A model generated the notes under the pieces. It did not search any database. It was not told the origin of the DNA and worked only from the letters and a program-made list of their open reading frames with translations. 64,000 nt of DNA from Archegozetes longisetosus (taxonomy: Eukaryota > Arthropoda > Arachnida > Sarcoptiformes > Trhypochthoniidae), in contig JAEMBT020000003.1 in assembly GCA_018873245.2 (NCBI GenBank), positions 11,253,843 through 11,317,842 on the forward strand, written 5' to 3'. How positions within the stretch are numbered: position 1 is the first letter of the stretch; each line of letters opens with the position of its first letter. Below are positions 1 through 12,016 of the stretch, in pieces. Position numbers and translations under genes: made by a program.

Positions 1-335
1 AGAATGAAAATTAAAAATTACGAAAATAATTTATCTTTAGTTTTGAAAGATATCAAGTATTGAAAAATTTCCAAAATTTTAATCAATTGACTTTTTGATG
101 AAAAATAATGATTAATTTGCAGATCTTTATGATATTCTTGAAGTTTTTGTATGAAGTAATTTATAATTCTGATTGGTATTTCCAGGGATGAAGTTAAAAT
201 CTGAAAAATGCTACGAATACTTGGTATCTATTAAAACTTAGGATAACTAATTTCCACAATTTTCAGATTTCCTTCAATGATATAACTTTTTTCTTGCATC
301 TCGAGCTCAAAAATCAAATAACAAACCCATAAAAC

Positions 336-2727
336 CACTAACAGCTCCACCGTTATCACTGAGAAACAAAATAATACTATTGTTCAAAATATTTTTATCA
401 TGCAGTTTATCAACAATTTTTCCGATAGACTGATCCATAGAGTAAGCCATAGCAGCGAATATTCTTCTATTTTCATCTTCAATATAACTAAACTTATCAA
501 TTAAATGTTGTGGTGCTTGTAGTCTATCATAGTGATTACCCGCGTGTACGTTAGGATACGATAAGTACAAAAACATAGATTCAGAGATATTATGACTAGA
601 TATCAGATCAAGTGCTCTATTAGTAAAATATTCTGTCGAATAAATTCCAGAAGAATTTTTGATTACATCTAAATTATTCCGGAAGTCAAGTCCTATTGAA
701 CCCCTTTCAAGAGTTGAGTGATTGTAATAGTCCTGATATCCTGTCCAATAGCCGACATGTGTATCAAACCCCCTATATGTTGGTGTAAATTCTTTGCGAT
801 AGAATCCTAAGTGCCATTTCCCGATAGCATGTGTCGAATAGCCGTAATCTTTCATATATTGTGGCAATAGTTTGTGTTTTAATGGTAAACCCCACGGAGA
901 AGCAGATAACAAGACGAAATTTTGTGTACCACTATGTATGGGATGAATACCTGTTGGAGAAAATCTTATTTTAAAATAATGAGCTGCAAGACGGCAAATA
1001 TAGGTAATTAATGAACAATTTGAACATTGCTTTGCACGCTACCTAGTTTAAGAGTTTATAAAGTTCTATCACTCCCTGAAAGTGATTTTACAGATTACCT
1101 TTTTTTTATCAAAGTTAAGTAACTTATTTTTTTCAATAGCAAATATTTAATCCAGGTTGAAATTTAAGTTCGGATTCTTAATCTAATTCAATGAACTGCT
1201 GGAGAAATATTTTGATTTACTCAATGCAAAAAATTTACTAAAACTATTTTCCCATCAGTCAATTTAATTATTAATTTGAATAATTCACATATATTTTTAA
1301 AACTTCTATATAGAATCTGATTTTAAATAAATTTTAGCCCGAAGATTGCTGTTGATCACACTAATGGGGTAGGCCACATTAGTTCATGTTATGTTATGAC
1401 TAAAGCATTGCGAAAGGTCGACTAAAACAGTTTCAAAAAGTGGGCTAGATTAAGCTAAATAAAAACAAAGAAAATGTTGAAAAAAGTTTCCAATTAAAAT
1501 ATGTTTCATCATATAAGAACTTTAACGCAAAAGGATAATATGTCCTATATTAGTGTTTGAGTACAAAAGGCCCAATTTACATTTATTTAGAGTAGACTTA
1601 TATTAATGTTCTCTATTAATCACGAGCGCTTCTAGTCAATTACACTTTTTAATTATTTGTCAATATTTACATGATCTATACCTTCGTATGTAAAAATCAT
1701 TTATTAAAATATACTTTCGTTGAATAATACTGAGTCATTTTTATATCAATCAAAATTTTAATGACCAAACGCTTCAGACTTATAGAGTAAATAAAATCGT
1801 TTCAAGCCTTTTACTTCGGCTTAAAATTGAAGAGAGTTCCCCTCAAGCATTATAGTCCTCATATATCGGGTATTCGCTATAAAAGTATATCCAAAAGTAT
1901 TAATATATTAAAACTTTTTTCTTGAGTCGTTTTGATTAAAAGCTATGTATAATAATGTGAATGATTGAGTCTGATTTTGAACTTTTGATAGATTTAAGTT
2001 CACACATAAATCATATGCACTATTAATAATAGTCACTATAAAAGTCTTTTATAGCTTTAAAACAAGGTAAACATTATTTTTATTACTCATATGAATAGAA
2101 TGAATAAAAGTTGAAATCAACATTTCTAGAGTTTAGTAATCAGTCAACGCAGATATCGTGTTCTTAGAAATGATTGACTTAAATCGTTTAACTGCAAATC
2201 TATAGAGAACACCCGATGTATTTATAGTAATTAAGGGTCAAAAAGTCAATAAAAAGCTAAAAATTCGCTTTATTCGCTTTTGACTTTTCACAACTTTGAT
2301 GATTTGTTTACATTTTAAATCAAGAAAGTGAAACACAATGCTATAACTATGACTAGCTTTACCCAATTGAACAGAACTTCAAGTAAGGAAAGTAAGCGAA
2401 GCTTACAAAAAGTCTAAGTCTAGTTATATTGTGAATACCTGATAGAAGTGCACCACGACTAGGAGTACAAAGAGGTTGAGTATAATATCGGTTTAGTATA
2501 ATTCCATCTGAAGCTAAAGTGTCGATATTTGGTGTACTCATGTGTTTAGATAAATGAAATCCGATATCATTCCAGCCCAAGTCATCGCATAAAAATATTA
2601 TTATATTTGGCTTTTGCTTCGATAAATTATTGTAAACATTAACATAACTAATACCAATTATAATTACTAAGACAGTTATAATATTCAACATATCTAGAAA
2701 GAAATTCAAACTTTTGTTCGTAAACAT
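336..2727 (-). CDS. Arylsulfatase B-like sulfatase, 5' part (gene runs off the left edge)
   Basis: Two exons are visible: 2727..2439 and 950..336. Both junctions fit GT-AG: exon 1 ends TCAG before gtattcac, and exon 2 begins after ccaacag. Phase 1 is kept at both ends. The start is the ATG at 2727; codons further upstream lack an ATG. The protein begins with a hydrophobic signal or anchor segment (about residues 13-30), then PNIIIFLCDDLGWND, whose Asp pair binds the metal. CTPSR follows near residue 87, the sulfatase signature whose Cys is matured to formylglycine. Exon 2 carries GKWHLG, RGFD and a DNGG motif. The order matches lysosomal or secreted arylsulfatase B (GalNAc-4-sulfate hydrolysis), but substrate cannot be fixed from sequence. 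About 204 residues are seen of an expected 500 or so; the remaining exons lie left of base 336. The intron (2438..951) holds a dispersed repeat copy. Nothing is broken in the visible part. Confidence 0.88.
1516..1850 (+). repeat. Dispersed repeat, copy A (intron of the sulfatase gene)
   Basis: This roughly 335-bp stretch is repeated at 13501..13829 in the same orientation with scattered substitutions and small indels; by eye most positions match. The best-kept core runs through tcgttgaataatactgag and gaccaaacgcttcagac. No coding potential, TIRs or poly-A tail were recognised, so the repeat class is unknown. Confidence 0.75.
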
Positions 2728-2860
2728 GAGGACTCCATTAAGTGTCACTTCACCTAAACATAACTGAGCGCTTTTTTAGTGTTTCAAGTTATCGGTCATT
2801 ATCTAATCTTAATGTTAGATAAGAATTCAAGTTTTTCAAGGATTTTTGTTTCTTTGATTC

Positions 2861-2900
2861 TATGTCTGAAAAATGTCTGAAAAATGTCTGAAAACAATAT
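2861..2900. repeat. Short tandem repeat, about three 12-bp units
   Basis: The unit aaaatgtctga is repeated about three times just upstream of the sulfatase start codon. It is a minor slippage-type repeat with no assigned function. Confidence 0.6.
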
Positions 2901-3003
2901 GATTGAGTTCTGTAAAATTTTATAGTTTATTATGAGAAACATAAATTAATAACATAGAAACATAAGTTAACAAAGTTTTGACTTCATTCTGACTGTTAAC
3001 GTA

Positions 3004-4462
3004 CAGTTGCCTAAGTTAGAGCGTGCAAATGAACTTATTATACACTTTCATATCTCTTATCTTTATTTATTTTACTCAATCTTTTGAATATAGCTCAAGT
3101 TCAAACAGAGTTCAAACAAATGTTAATATTAGAAAAGTCCAAATAATATTAAATTTATAATTGTTTTTAAGTATAATTAAATACATATTAATAGAAAAAT
3201 GAATAAAAAACTAATATTTGGTATAACTCCCGTTTGCGTTAATAATAGCATCCAATCTATTAGGTATCGAATTTATCAAATTGACTCCAAATTGCATATC
3301 ATTTTGCATTTCGAGCCAAGAATCTGTGATTGCAAGCCATAGGTCTTCTTCGTTAGCATATATGCCATCGTTTGCAACCCTAACTTTAGCTCTTCCCCAG
3401 AGGTTCTCTATAGGGTTGACATCAGGAGACTTTACAGGAGTTCGAATTAATTGATATTCAGCTAAATTATGGTCAAACCACTGCCTAACTATATTCGCAC
3501 GATGTATAGGACTGTCGTCTTGATAATAATAAAAGTCTCCATCGGGGAAATTATCTTCAGCGAAAGGCAAAACTGTTTCATCCAATATTTCTATGTATTT
3601 TTCTGCGTCGAAACGACCCTCGATTCGCACTAACGGACCGATACCTTCAGAACATAAGATGCCACAAACAGGAGCAGAACGTCTTCCTAATTGCGCTTTT
3701 TCAACAACAAATCTTTCTTCGAAAGCTGTTCCCACAGGGCGTCGGACGAGTGTTCTGACAGAATGGCCTGTCATAAAAGTACTTTCGTCCACAAATATAG
3801 TTTTATCCCAATTGTCAAAATTTAGAAAGTGTTGCGCAAACTGTAAACGCTGTGCTTTATGGCCAATACTTAAATACTCTTTTTGCCGCGCGACCCGACA
3901 AAACGGTTTACTTTCGCCAAGTCTTTTTCCTATAGTTACCAAACTTAGATCCAAACCTAACTCTTGTTTTATTTCAGCGCTTATTATTCTTGGATTTTCA
4001 GTCGCACACAAAGCTATATCCAAATCTTGTTGCATTGTTGTCGCGCTTTGACGCCCCACGTGTTTAATTGCTTTCATTTCGCCAGTAGTTTGAAATCTAT
4101 TAACCCATTTATCTATTGTTCTCTTACCTCCGGATAAGGCGATCGCAATGACTTTATTATCAAAACCCGCGCCGAGAAAACAAATTATTAAATTTCTTTC
4201 AGCATTTGTTAACGGCTGTCCACTGCACCAATGAATATTATTTAGAAACTCCATTATTTAGTATTTATTTTTAAAATTAATACTTTATTTTTGTTTTAAA
4301 AATGTGTGTTTTCACTGTTTTGATAATTGATAACAAAATGCATGCTTTAAACAGTGATTGAAAGTTCTTTTAAATCCAGTTTCAACTTATAAGTTATCAG
4401 ATTTTCATAATGGGTTAAAAGTTAATAATAAGTTCATTTGCACGCTCTAACTTGGGCAACTG
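3004..4462 (-). mobile_element. Intact Tc1/IS630-like DNA transposon with 38-bp TIRs
   Basis: The left end starts cagttgcctaagttagag at 3004. The right end read in reverse starts cagttgcccaagttagag. The two TIRs match for about 38 bp with a single T/C difference. TA dinucleotides flank both ends (3002-3003 and 4463-4464), the expected target duplication. Total length is 1459 bp and one uninterrupted transposase fills the interior on the minus strand. Near-identical TIRs and an open gene indicate a recent insertion that may still be mobile. It sits about 280 bp upstream of the sulfatase ATG, in that gene's presumptive promoter region. Confidence 0.92.
3211..4254 (-). CDS. Tc1/IS630-superfamily transposase, intact, 347 aa
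   Basis: The ATG at 4254 opens an uninterrupted 347-residue protein. The N-terminus has a helix-turn-helix region: residues 14-60 with IICFLGAGFDNKVIAIALSG, then GRQS. It binds the element's own terminal repeats. The catalytic triad is visible: FVDEST (first Asp), QDDSPIH (second Asp) and SPDVNPIENLW (Glu). I count 36 residues between the second Asp and the Glu, so it looks like a DD36E type rather than classical DD34E Tc1; subfamily placement needs a phylogeny. The enzyme cuts and reinserts the element at TA. It is the only cargo. Codon use is less AT-extreme than the flanks, as expected for a recent arrival. Confidence 0.92.
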   Translation of the reverse strand: MEFLNNIHWCSGQPLTNAERNLIICFLGAGFDNKVIAIALSGGKRTIDKWVNRFQTTGEMKAIKHVGRQSATTMQQDLDIALCATENPRIISAEIKQELGLDLSLVTIGKRLGESKPFCRVARQKEYLSIGHKAQRLQFAQHFLNFDNWDKTIFVDESTFMTGHSVRTLVRRPVGTAFEERFVVEKAQLGRRSAPVCGILCSEGIGPLVRIEGRFDAEKYIEILDETVLPFAEDNFPDGDFYYYQDDSPIHRANIVRQWFDHNLAEYQLIRTPVKSPDVNPIENLWGRAKVRVANDGIYANEEDLWLAITDSWLEMQNDMQFGVNLINSIPNRLDAIINANGSYTKY

Positions 4463-4464
4463 TA

Positions 4465-6511
4465 CAGCTGTAGATACTATGGAAAGTAGTCATATAAAAG
4501 TTGATCAACTCGGTAGAAAATCGACGAAAGATATTTGCCCAAGAGTAAATAAAAATTTGAAAACTAGTCAAATATCTATCTTTATTCAAATCTTTCTACT
4601 ATGAGACCAAATTTTAGTTAAACCATAATTATGACGTCAATTTAGTTTAGTTTAAGCCTTTAAAATTTTCTCTTCGTTAAAAAATTTTGATAAATTTAAA
4701 AATACATATGAAATATTTTTCAAAGGTGTTATCCATATATTAGTATTAATAAGTTTTTAAATTGATCTGTCAATTGTATTTTATTCTGACGAGGAGGATC
4801 GGATCTGAATAAAAGTGAAAAACCGTCTACTTTTTCTACCTTTAAGTACGTAGCTGTAAGTGGCTATTGAATGTGGCTATTAGCCTACATTCTTGTTAAA
4901 TAGTATGAGAAAAAATTAACATCAACTATAAAATGATGCGTTTGTACAAACTGTAAATAATCATCTTATCTGATAATGAGTCTTCCGAGCTGTCCTAAAA
5001 CTCCATCAGTGGAAAAAGAATTAAGTAAAATAGTTCTAATTTTGTAAAATGTTAAAGTTTTTAAGCCGAAAGATCAAATTAATATTAAAATAGCTAAATT
5101 TAATTTATATTGAAAAAAGAGCTGCCATGTACAAAACTAATGTTTATAGGACCTAATTTCTAAAGTCATTAAAAATATGCAAATCTATTTTTAACAAAAT
5201 TCCACAAACTATATATTGAAGGGTTTATTTATATCCTTAAGAAATTAATTAAAACTAAAAGTTTAAAATCAAAATTTCAAATTTTAAGCTTTTAGTCTTT
5301 AAATTTCTTACAATTAAATTATATTTATATACTGAATTAAAAGATCGCAATTTGAATATACAGTATTGTTTGTTAGTGACTTATTCGGTTGCTTGATTAT
5401 TTAAAGTAATTTTTAAATCTCTAAAAATTAGCCTAAAATTTGTTGGCTTGACACCACTATCTTGATATACTTTCAAGATTATAAGTTTAAAAGTTTTATT
5501 CACTAAAGTTTGAAAAAAATATTGGTTAATTATTTAATTTGAATATTGGCCCAAAAAATTGCTTTGACTCCTATGTCTTACCTTAAGTCCGATGTATTCT
5601 GTTTTCTTTTGAATTGAAAAAACATAAACTCAATAAAAAGTTATTAAAATTAATTCTTTATTACATTTAAGTCCTTGTCGTATCTGTTGAAGAATTGAAA
5701 TAATTTTTACGAACAAATAATAGTTTTTTTTATAAATTAAAATTACCTTTGATTTTTCATTTGATCATACTTTACACAAAGTTCTATAAAGTTTAATTAC
5801 ACAGACTCAGAATTAAACTTGATGCGCATTGTTCTTTGTCATTATGACCTTCTAAACCTCTTAATTTTCAGATTTTGTTTTTCCTCATATCAGTCTCTTA
5901 TATTCATAAAATATCATAAATTTTACAACAATCAGTACATAATTTAGTAATAATACGATCATTACGCAAAACTTGATAAAATTTTATTTTTGTTAGTAAT
6001 GAAAAAAATTACAATATTTAAGGAAAAGATCGAGACAAAAAATTATAGTTCGATGTATAACTATATAAGTTTAGGAAAGAGTTATCGAGGTTTGATTTTT
6101 TACTTAATCATCACTACAAAAGTGACCGCCAAAATTGAAATTTTCTAGGAGGCCATATTGGCAGTTGAGTCAATTTATAAAAGATTTACAATCAATATAT
6201 AGACAATTCTGTCACACTACATATATTCATGCAGCTATTAAATTATAAAATTCAATCATTTAAACAAACAGAGCAGTGGTTATTCTAGAGTAAGGTGCTT
6301 CGATTTCTTCTATTTTGACACCAAATTATAAGAGAAAAACTATTACAATAAAAATAGGCACTAATAATTAAAATTAAAGTGAAAATACACAAAATTAATG
6401 CAAAGTCTAAAAATTTTACCAAATTTTTGTTAGAAATAACACTTAATATAGGGGTATTATAGAATAATTTAGTCGTGAAAGTCTGCCCGTTACCCTATTA
6501 ACCCACAATAT
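4465..6511. other. Gene-free stretch
   Basis: AT-rich non-coding sequence. No long reading frame, domain remnant or paired inverted repeat was recognised here. Confidence 0.5.
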
Positions 6512-7251
6512 TAGATGCACATAAGCTAGCTTTGAGCTGCGCTGCGCTTCAAGATCAATTTTGAACTTTTGTGAGCTTTAAGCTCGAGCTTCAGACTCAA
6601 TATATCAAACAGAAGCGCAGCTTAAGCTCAAGCTCGAGTTCAAGCTCAGCTCGGCTGAGCTCTTACAGTTTAAGCTCCAGAAAGTGTTTCGTTTTATCAT
6701 GGATTAGAATGCAAATGCGGTGTCAATTTACACTTAGCATTAAATAGAGAAAATTTGATACATTTATGAATCATAAATATGAATGCATATTTGCTAAAGT
6801 ATTCGAGCTTCAAGATCAGTAGCTCGAAACTCGCCTGAGCTGAACTGTGACTGTTTTCAAAATTCTGAAATTTTCAAAATTTATGAAAATAAACATCCAA
6901 TTCTTTCAAAATTAGCTTTTAACATGCTCTGTATACCCGCTACAAGTATTCCGAGTGAACAGATATTCTCAAATGGCGGAGATACTGTTACAAAGAAAAG
7001 AGGCAGATTACCTGATAATTCATTGCAAAGTTTGATGTGTTTGAATACTTTTTATAATTTTTTTGGTCAAGTGAATCAAATTAATATATAACAATTTCTA
7101 TAATATTTAAAATAAATGTATATTCGAATTAAGGTCTGTATTATTCCATAATTTTTATAAACTCAGAAGCGCAGCTCAGCTCAGTCGAGTTTCGAGCTGC
7201 TGAGCTTTAAGCTCGTGCTTGAAGTTCAGATTTTTAGCAAATGTGCATCCA
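6512..7251 (+). mobile_element. hAT-type element relic with AGCTC/GAGCTT word arrays at both ends
   Basis: Both flanks (about 6520-6660 and 7165-7230, plus a patch at 6800-6840) are built from variants of AGCTCGAGCTT and GAGCTGCGCT. Between them lies a hAT transposase tail. Candidate terminal repeats are tagatgcacataagc at 6512 and, read in reverse at the right end, tggatgcacatttgc. No matching 8-bp target duplication was found, so the exact ends are tentative. The same word array recurs at 34.4 and 35.1 kb. Confidence 0.7.
6924..7091 (+). pseudogene. hAT transposase C-terminal dimerisation domain remnant
   Basis: The frame from 6924 to the TAA at 7089 encodes about 55 residues. It contains IPATSIPSEQIFSNGGD, then KKRGRL and a following hydrophobic helix. 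This is the hAT dimerisation motif (consensus near ATSVPSERVFSxAG...K.R..L). The N-terminal, BED and catalytic parts are missing, so the fragment is non-functional. It identifies the surrounding word-array element as hAT. Confidence 0.85.
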
Positions 7252-7259
7252 TAATCATG

Positions 7260-8560
7260 ACTTTTTAGTCATCCATATCAGTATTTTTATTAATATCTGA
7301 TCAACTTTTCACTTATGTCATTATAATAGTTCAATAAGTAACAGATATTTAGTGAATTTATTAACAAAAAAAACTTTTATCTCTTGCACATCTAATTGAA
7401 TGCAAATATTTATCATTTGAAAGTTGCAAACTAATACGTTTAACAGTGTTTAATAGTTGATTTAATTTAATTTCATGAGATATTCAGACATTTAAAAAAG
7501 AGTGCTATTATTTTTGTGTTTTGGAAGCACTGAATCTATAGGAAGTGCAAATTTTGATTCGGTTTCGAACATTTGAAGTGAGTTTTGATTGACAAAAATG
7601 ATCAAATATTAATAAAATCAATGTTAAATATTGGTTTTAGATTAAACTTTATCTTTTATCTTAAAGTTTATTTTTGTTTTAAAGTCAAACGAGTATATTC
7701 CGACTTCCGAGCCTAAAATCCAAACCTTTTGTTCGGATTCGACTGGATTTTGTTTAAACTGCTTAACAGTTGAATGTTTTAATTTTCAGTTATAAATTTA
7801 TGTTCAATCCTAACAAATATTATTTAGACTTCTATTGCCTTCAACAGACAGTTTCCTATGATATAAAACATGTAATATATCGTGTTGCGAACTAATGATC
7901 TCTATACTTTTAATAATTGCTTTTGAATAATTGAAAAACAACTTGAAATTTTTTTCCCAAATAAATATTTTCATATTAGACTTTAAAGTTTAAATAAACC
8001 TGTCGTTGGATGTCTTTTGTTGCAGACCTTTTTTACGAATAAAATAGTAAACTTTGAAGTAAAATATAAATTTATTATCACAATGATTTTCAAAATATGA
8101 AAAACAGATAAACAATTATAGCTATCGTTAAAGAAAAATGAATGAATAACAGTTCTATTTATAATAATGTTTTAATTATAATGAAATGAGTTTTTTCATC
8201 AATACAAATTATTGATTGAACACAAACAGATAGTTTACCTTAGAAGACTAATAATGGGATTCCGTAACAAAAATAGGCTTTTAATTGCAATCAAGTTAAA
8301 CTTTTCTATCTATACAAACAAACTATTGACTAAACGCAAACTGACTAACAGACCCAGTATTCTAATTAAGAGAAAACTTTCAAAAAGTAATAAACTTATA
8401 GCTAAAAAGTTCAATAAATTTGAAGTTTGAAACTAATTTTGATTTTGATTTACGCCAAAAGAATGACAGGTCAATAATGAAAACAGTTTCAACAAATAAA
8501 TTTATGTTTAAAGAGTTTAACAATTTTTCTGACTTAAGCCTGAACTGTGGCTCTCATTCA
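7260..8560. other. Gene-free stretch
   Basis: AT-rich sequence with only short chance frames; the short frame at 8212-8430 is lysine- and leucine-rich with no recognisable domain. Confidence 0.5.
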
Positions 8561-8566
8561 CTTCTA

Positions 8567-9052
8567 TTAACTTGTTTTAGAACTCGATCCGACACTTCGG
8601 CTAAAGTTCTGTTTACGATAAGGACAGAAATGTTCGCGATGGACATGACGTTGAATACAATCCAAGCGTTTGATCACATATTGACACTCAGTCCAGCGAC
8701 ACTCGTATTGAAACTCATTGTTGTGAACAGTTATTTCGTAATAGTTTTCAATGTTCTTAAAGCCACAAACGCCCAACTCTTCCATGCCTTCAATCCCAAA
8801 ACCACACAAATGATTAGTTTGGTGTTCTTCTAATGCTTGAGCCGTTTTGAAGACTTGGTCGCAGTTCGTTCGATTGCATTGGTACTTGAACGTCTTCTTC
8901 ATGTGTTTTCGGACATGAAGACACATCTCTTTTTGAATCGTTGTATTGAATTGACAACAATTGCAATAATGAATGTTTTTATTTTCTACTACTTTGGTTT
9001 CGAAGTGCTTCTTAAGTTTATTGAGTTCCATTCGCCACTTCGGTTCACCCAT
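8567..9052 (-). CDS. Small C2H2 zinc-finger protein, 161 aa
   Basis: The ATG at 9052 opens a single-exon protein of 161 residues. Three C2H2-type fingers are visible. The first is YCNCCQF with an HVRKH pair (about residues 29-51). The second is YQCNRTNCDQVF with HQTNH (about 56-81). The third is YECRWTECQYVI with HVHREH (about 115-141). The wide CxxxxC spacing of fingers 2 and 3 resembles GLI/ZIC-like fingers. The residues from 130 on are basic, consistent with nuclear nucleic-acid binding. The stretch is visibly less AT-rich than its flanks, and the opposite-strand frames are shadows. A longer gene with unseen exons is possible; no further finger exon was found nearby. Confidence 0.7.
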   Translation of the reverse strand: MGEPKWRMELNKLKKHFETKVVENKNIHYCNCCQFNTTIQKEMCLHVRKHMKKTFKYQCNRTNCDQVFKTAQALEEHQTNHLCGFGIEGMEELGVCGFKNIENYYEITVHNNEFQYECRWTECQYVIKRLDCIQRHVHREHFCPYRKQNFSRSVGSSSKTS

Positions 9053-9059
9053 TTTTTAA

Positions 9060-10922
9060 ACATTAACAACAAATGTGTCTTTTATTGTAAGACAATTTGT
9101 TTTAGTCTTTAGACTTGTTTTGCTCCACAAATACTACAAAATGGCAATAAGTATAAGAAAACGATTCCAATTTTTAATCAATTAAATTAGTACTTATTTT
9201 GTAATTAACAGTTCGCACATCACTACAATTTGTACGAACTATTACAAAATCATTTTTAGCTCTTATTTGATGCTCAATAAAATACAAAATAAAACGAAAA
9301 GAATGATTAAAAATGAACCGAAGTTAAAACGTATTTTTATTGGACAAAGTTTTTCTTTCAAACATTCAAACAATTGAAAAAAACATAATTTGAACTAAAA
9401 ACTAGCGTTGTTTAAGTTTAACTTTTTAATTACCAAATTTTTTTATTTATTTTGTAAAAAGTACTTAAAACAAAAAACAAAGTTAACATTAAATGAATAG
9501 TTTAGTAAACATGTGTTTATTGAAACCTATTTTAAAACATTGAACTGAAATATAAACAAATGAACACTTATTTAAACGCAGACACTAATTATTTAAAAAC
9601 ACTTCATACCTATTATAATACAAGTTTAGTTAACAGTTTATTAATAATAAATGTAATTTAATATTAATAATTGAATACTTACTGAGCAAAATGATTGACT
9701 CGTTTAAAGCGCCAAACAACTAACAAACATAACAGTATTTTCGCATCCAGTGTTTGTTTACAATAGAGATGTTAACGGATTTAACATACTTTCACTCATT
9801 TTTAGCTCAGTCATATATAGAGATGTTTAGGTCTAAAAGTTAATAAATACTCACAAATGTAAGCGTGTGTTCACTATAGGCTTAATTAAGAATTAAATAT
9901 TATTTGTCACTATTACCATTGAAAAGACTAGATTTAGTTCTATTATCATAACTGAGTTAGATTCACAAAAACTATTTGCAGTGATAAGAATCTTAAGAGC
10001 TTTCATTATCGAGTGAGTTCTATACGTGAAAAAGTTAATCAAGTTTTGTTAAGGGATAGAAAACGGTTGTTTTTAGCATTTCAAACTCATTTGGACGTAA
10101 AATCTTAACTAAACACTACTAATTCATAGATATTTTTCTTCTAGGAAAGGCAATTAAATCTTGATCTGTAAGTTATTAATGTTTGAAACTCGTCTAGCAC
10201 AGGTAGTTTTAGTTATATTCATATTTTTCCTCAGTTACTTGTTTGGAAAGTCGGTTTTAAAATCTTTTTAGGATTGAGTCATACGAGCGTTCGTCGAGTA
10301 GGAGTTTTATTCATCTTTAAAACTCATTTAAAGTGAGTTGTTTTATTTGAAGTTAAGCAGAAGCTAAATTAAGTCTTCATTTGTAATTTTGAACAATTTT
10401 GGACCAAAAAAGTTGCAGTAAAACTTAGAAAAGCACCATTTTAAAATAAAGAAGCTAAAAATAGCATAATTTAGCTCGCAACAGTATATTCATTTTATCT
10501 CTTGCAAAGGTGTAATAGAATACCACATAAGCAAATGCGATTCTCATAGAGAACATTGAATATGATGTAATGGAATTGAATTATAAAATTTTCAGATGAA
10601 TGCAAATGTAATGAAATAGACCAAGTTTGTTATTATGACCCATCACTTTTGAAACTAAAGTAAAACTATTAATAACAAATTTTTGCATAATTTTTCGTTA
10701 ATAATAACATTATTATACAGTTTCATGAAAAGTGAGTTAGAATAGTTAGTGGCAAATGCAGTGTTAATAGCAATAGCAAAAGCAAATGGAAATCGGAAAC
10801 CATTAAAACTTTAAAAATGTCTTTTCGATTGATATCATTTTCCATCAAAGTGCAATTGATATAATGTTTTGAATGTTTACCAGTAGTTGTTCTGACCAAA
10901 TGAATATTTAATTCTTTAGTGT
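9060..10922. other. Gene-free stretch
   Basis: AT-rich sequence without recognisable coding, RNA or transposon structure. Confidence 0.5.
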
Positions 10923-10930
10923 GTTCAAAC

Positions 10931-11488
10931 TAGTGTTTGACATGAATTCCTATTCCTGCAGGAACTCCTGTCCTGTCCTGTCCTGTTCCTGGTCAGGAAT
11001 TTACAGGAATGGGAAAGGCTATCATAACTACAGGACAGGACAGGAATTCCTGTTCGATTCTAAATTCCTGTAAAATTCCTGTAAAATGAAAACTGGACAT
11101 AAGTTTGACATAAATTCTTCATTACTCGGATATTGGGAACAAAATAGAAGTTCTTATCCCCGACTCTATCGGTTGGCTATTCGTTTGCTGTCTATCCCTG
11201 CGACCAACCTTTCAAGCGAAAGGAATTTCAGTGCCTCTGTTCTAATACTCACTGACCATCGTTCGAGACTTAGTTCACAGAACGTAAATGAATTGCTTTT
11301 TATTAGATCTAAATCTGATTTGTATTGAATATGCATTCATTGATTGTATTTTCATTTGATTTTTTTGAACAAATAATTTTTCGAACACATTGAATGTCAG
11401 GAAAATAGGAAAACCGGACAGGAATGAAAATTTAGGGCTCAGGACAGGACAGGACAGGAATTCCCTTTTAGTACTTTGTCGATCACTA
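10931..11488 (+). mobile_element. Internally deleted hAT element with CAGGACAGGA word arrays
   Basis: The element begins tagtgtttgacatgaa at 10931. Its right end read in reverse begins tagtgatcgacaaag. A perfect 8-bp target duplication, GTTCAAAC, lies at 10923-10930 and 11489-11496, the hAT hallmark. Both subterminal regions (about 10958-11080 and 11397-11465) are arrays of CCTGT or AGGACAGG words. The 558-bp interior retains only the tail of the transposase. Confidence 0.9.
11086..11328 (+). pseudogene. hAT transposase C-terminal dimerisation domain
   Basis: About 80 residues are open and end at 11328. They contain LLGYWEQNRSSYPRLYRLA, then IPATNLSSERNFSA, then HRSRLSSQNVNELLFI. This is the hAT family dimerisation region (WW/YW motif, SSERxFS, RxxLxxxxxxxLxFI). 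Catalytic and DNA-binding parts are gone. The ATG at the start is probably incidental. It is a fragment of the element at 10931-11488 and not a host gene. Confidence 0.9.
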
Positions 11489-12016
11489 GTTCAAACTTAA
11501 CATCTCCCTCATTAGATTCAATCAAATAAGTAAAAAATAATATAACTCTTGATTTTGAAAACCTATTTTAGCGAATAGAGCTTGTACAATCAAAAGAAAC
11601 AAAAACGAAGCAGTGAAGAAAGTTTACTTCTTAGAGTTCAAATCTTAAACCAAAAAATTGATATACTGAAGTTATACACAACTTTTCCCCGTCAAATATG
11701 CTGATTAGTAGACTAATACTTTACGCTCAGTCAATACTATGATATTCTTAGTTATTTCAATTATATTGAGCATGCAACATTTTGTCGATTTTTCCCCTGG
11801 TTATTCATATTTTAGTGCTTTACGATCAGTACATGATTTTTAACTGTAGAAAAGTAAAAAACTGCTTCGTTTTTTGTTTCCTTTGACTGCACAATTAAGG
11901 ACTTTGAAATTTCCTAAGGGGTTTACTTATCATTAGCAAAATAATCACTTTAAGCTTGAATTTGGTGAAATAAAAGTTTAACTGACTATTAATATTTGAG
12001 AATCAAAATCTAAGTA

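Noticed and set aside
3593..4051. 152-codon plus-strand frame
   Set aside because: Shadow of the transposase on the minus strand.
6500..7230. CRISPR-like or satellite array of AGCTC words
   Set aside because: Words are irregular, inverted between flanks and surround a hAT tail; no regular spacers. No CRISPR expected in this eukaryotic DNA.
8420..9112. Plus-strand frames over the zinc-finger gene
   Set aside because: Antisense shadows; the minus strand carries ordered C2H2 fingers.
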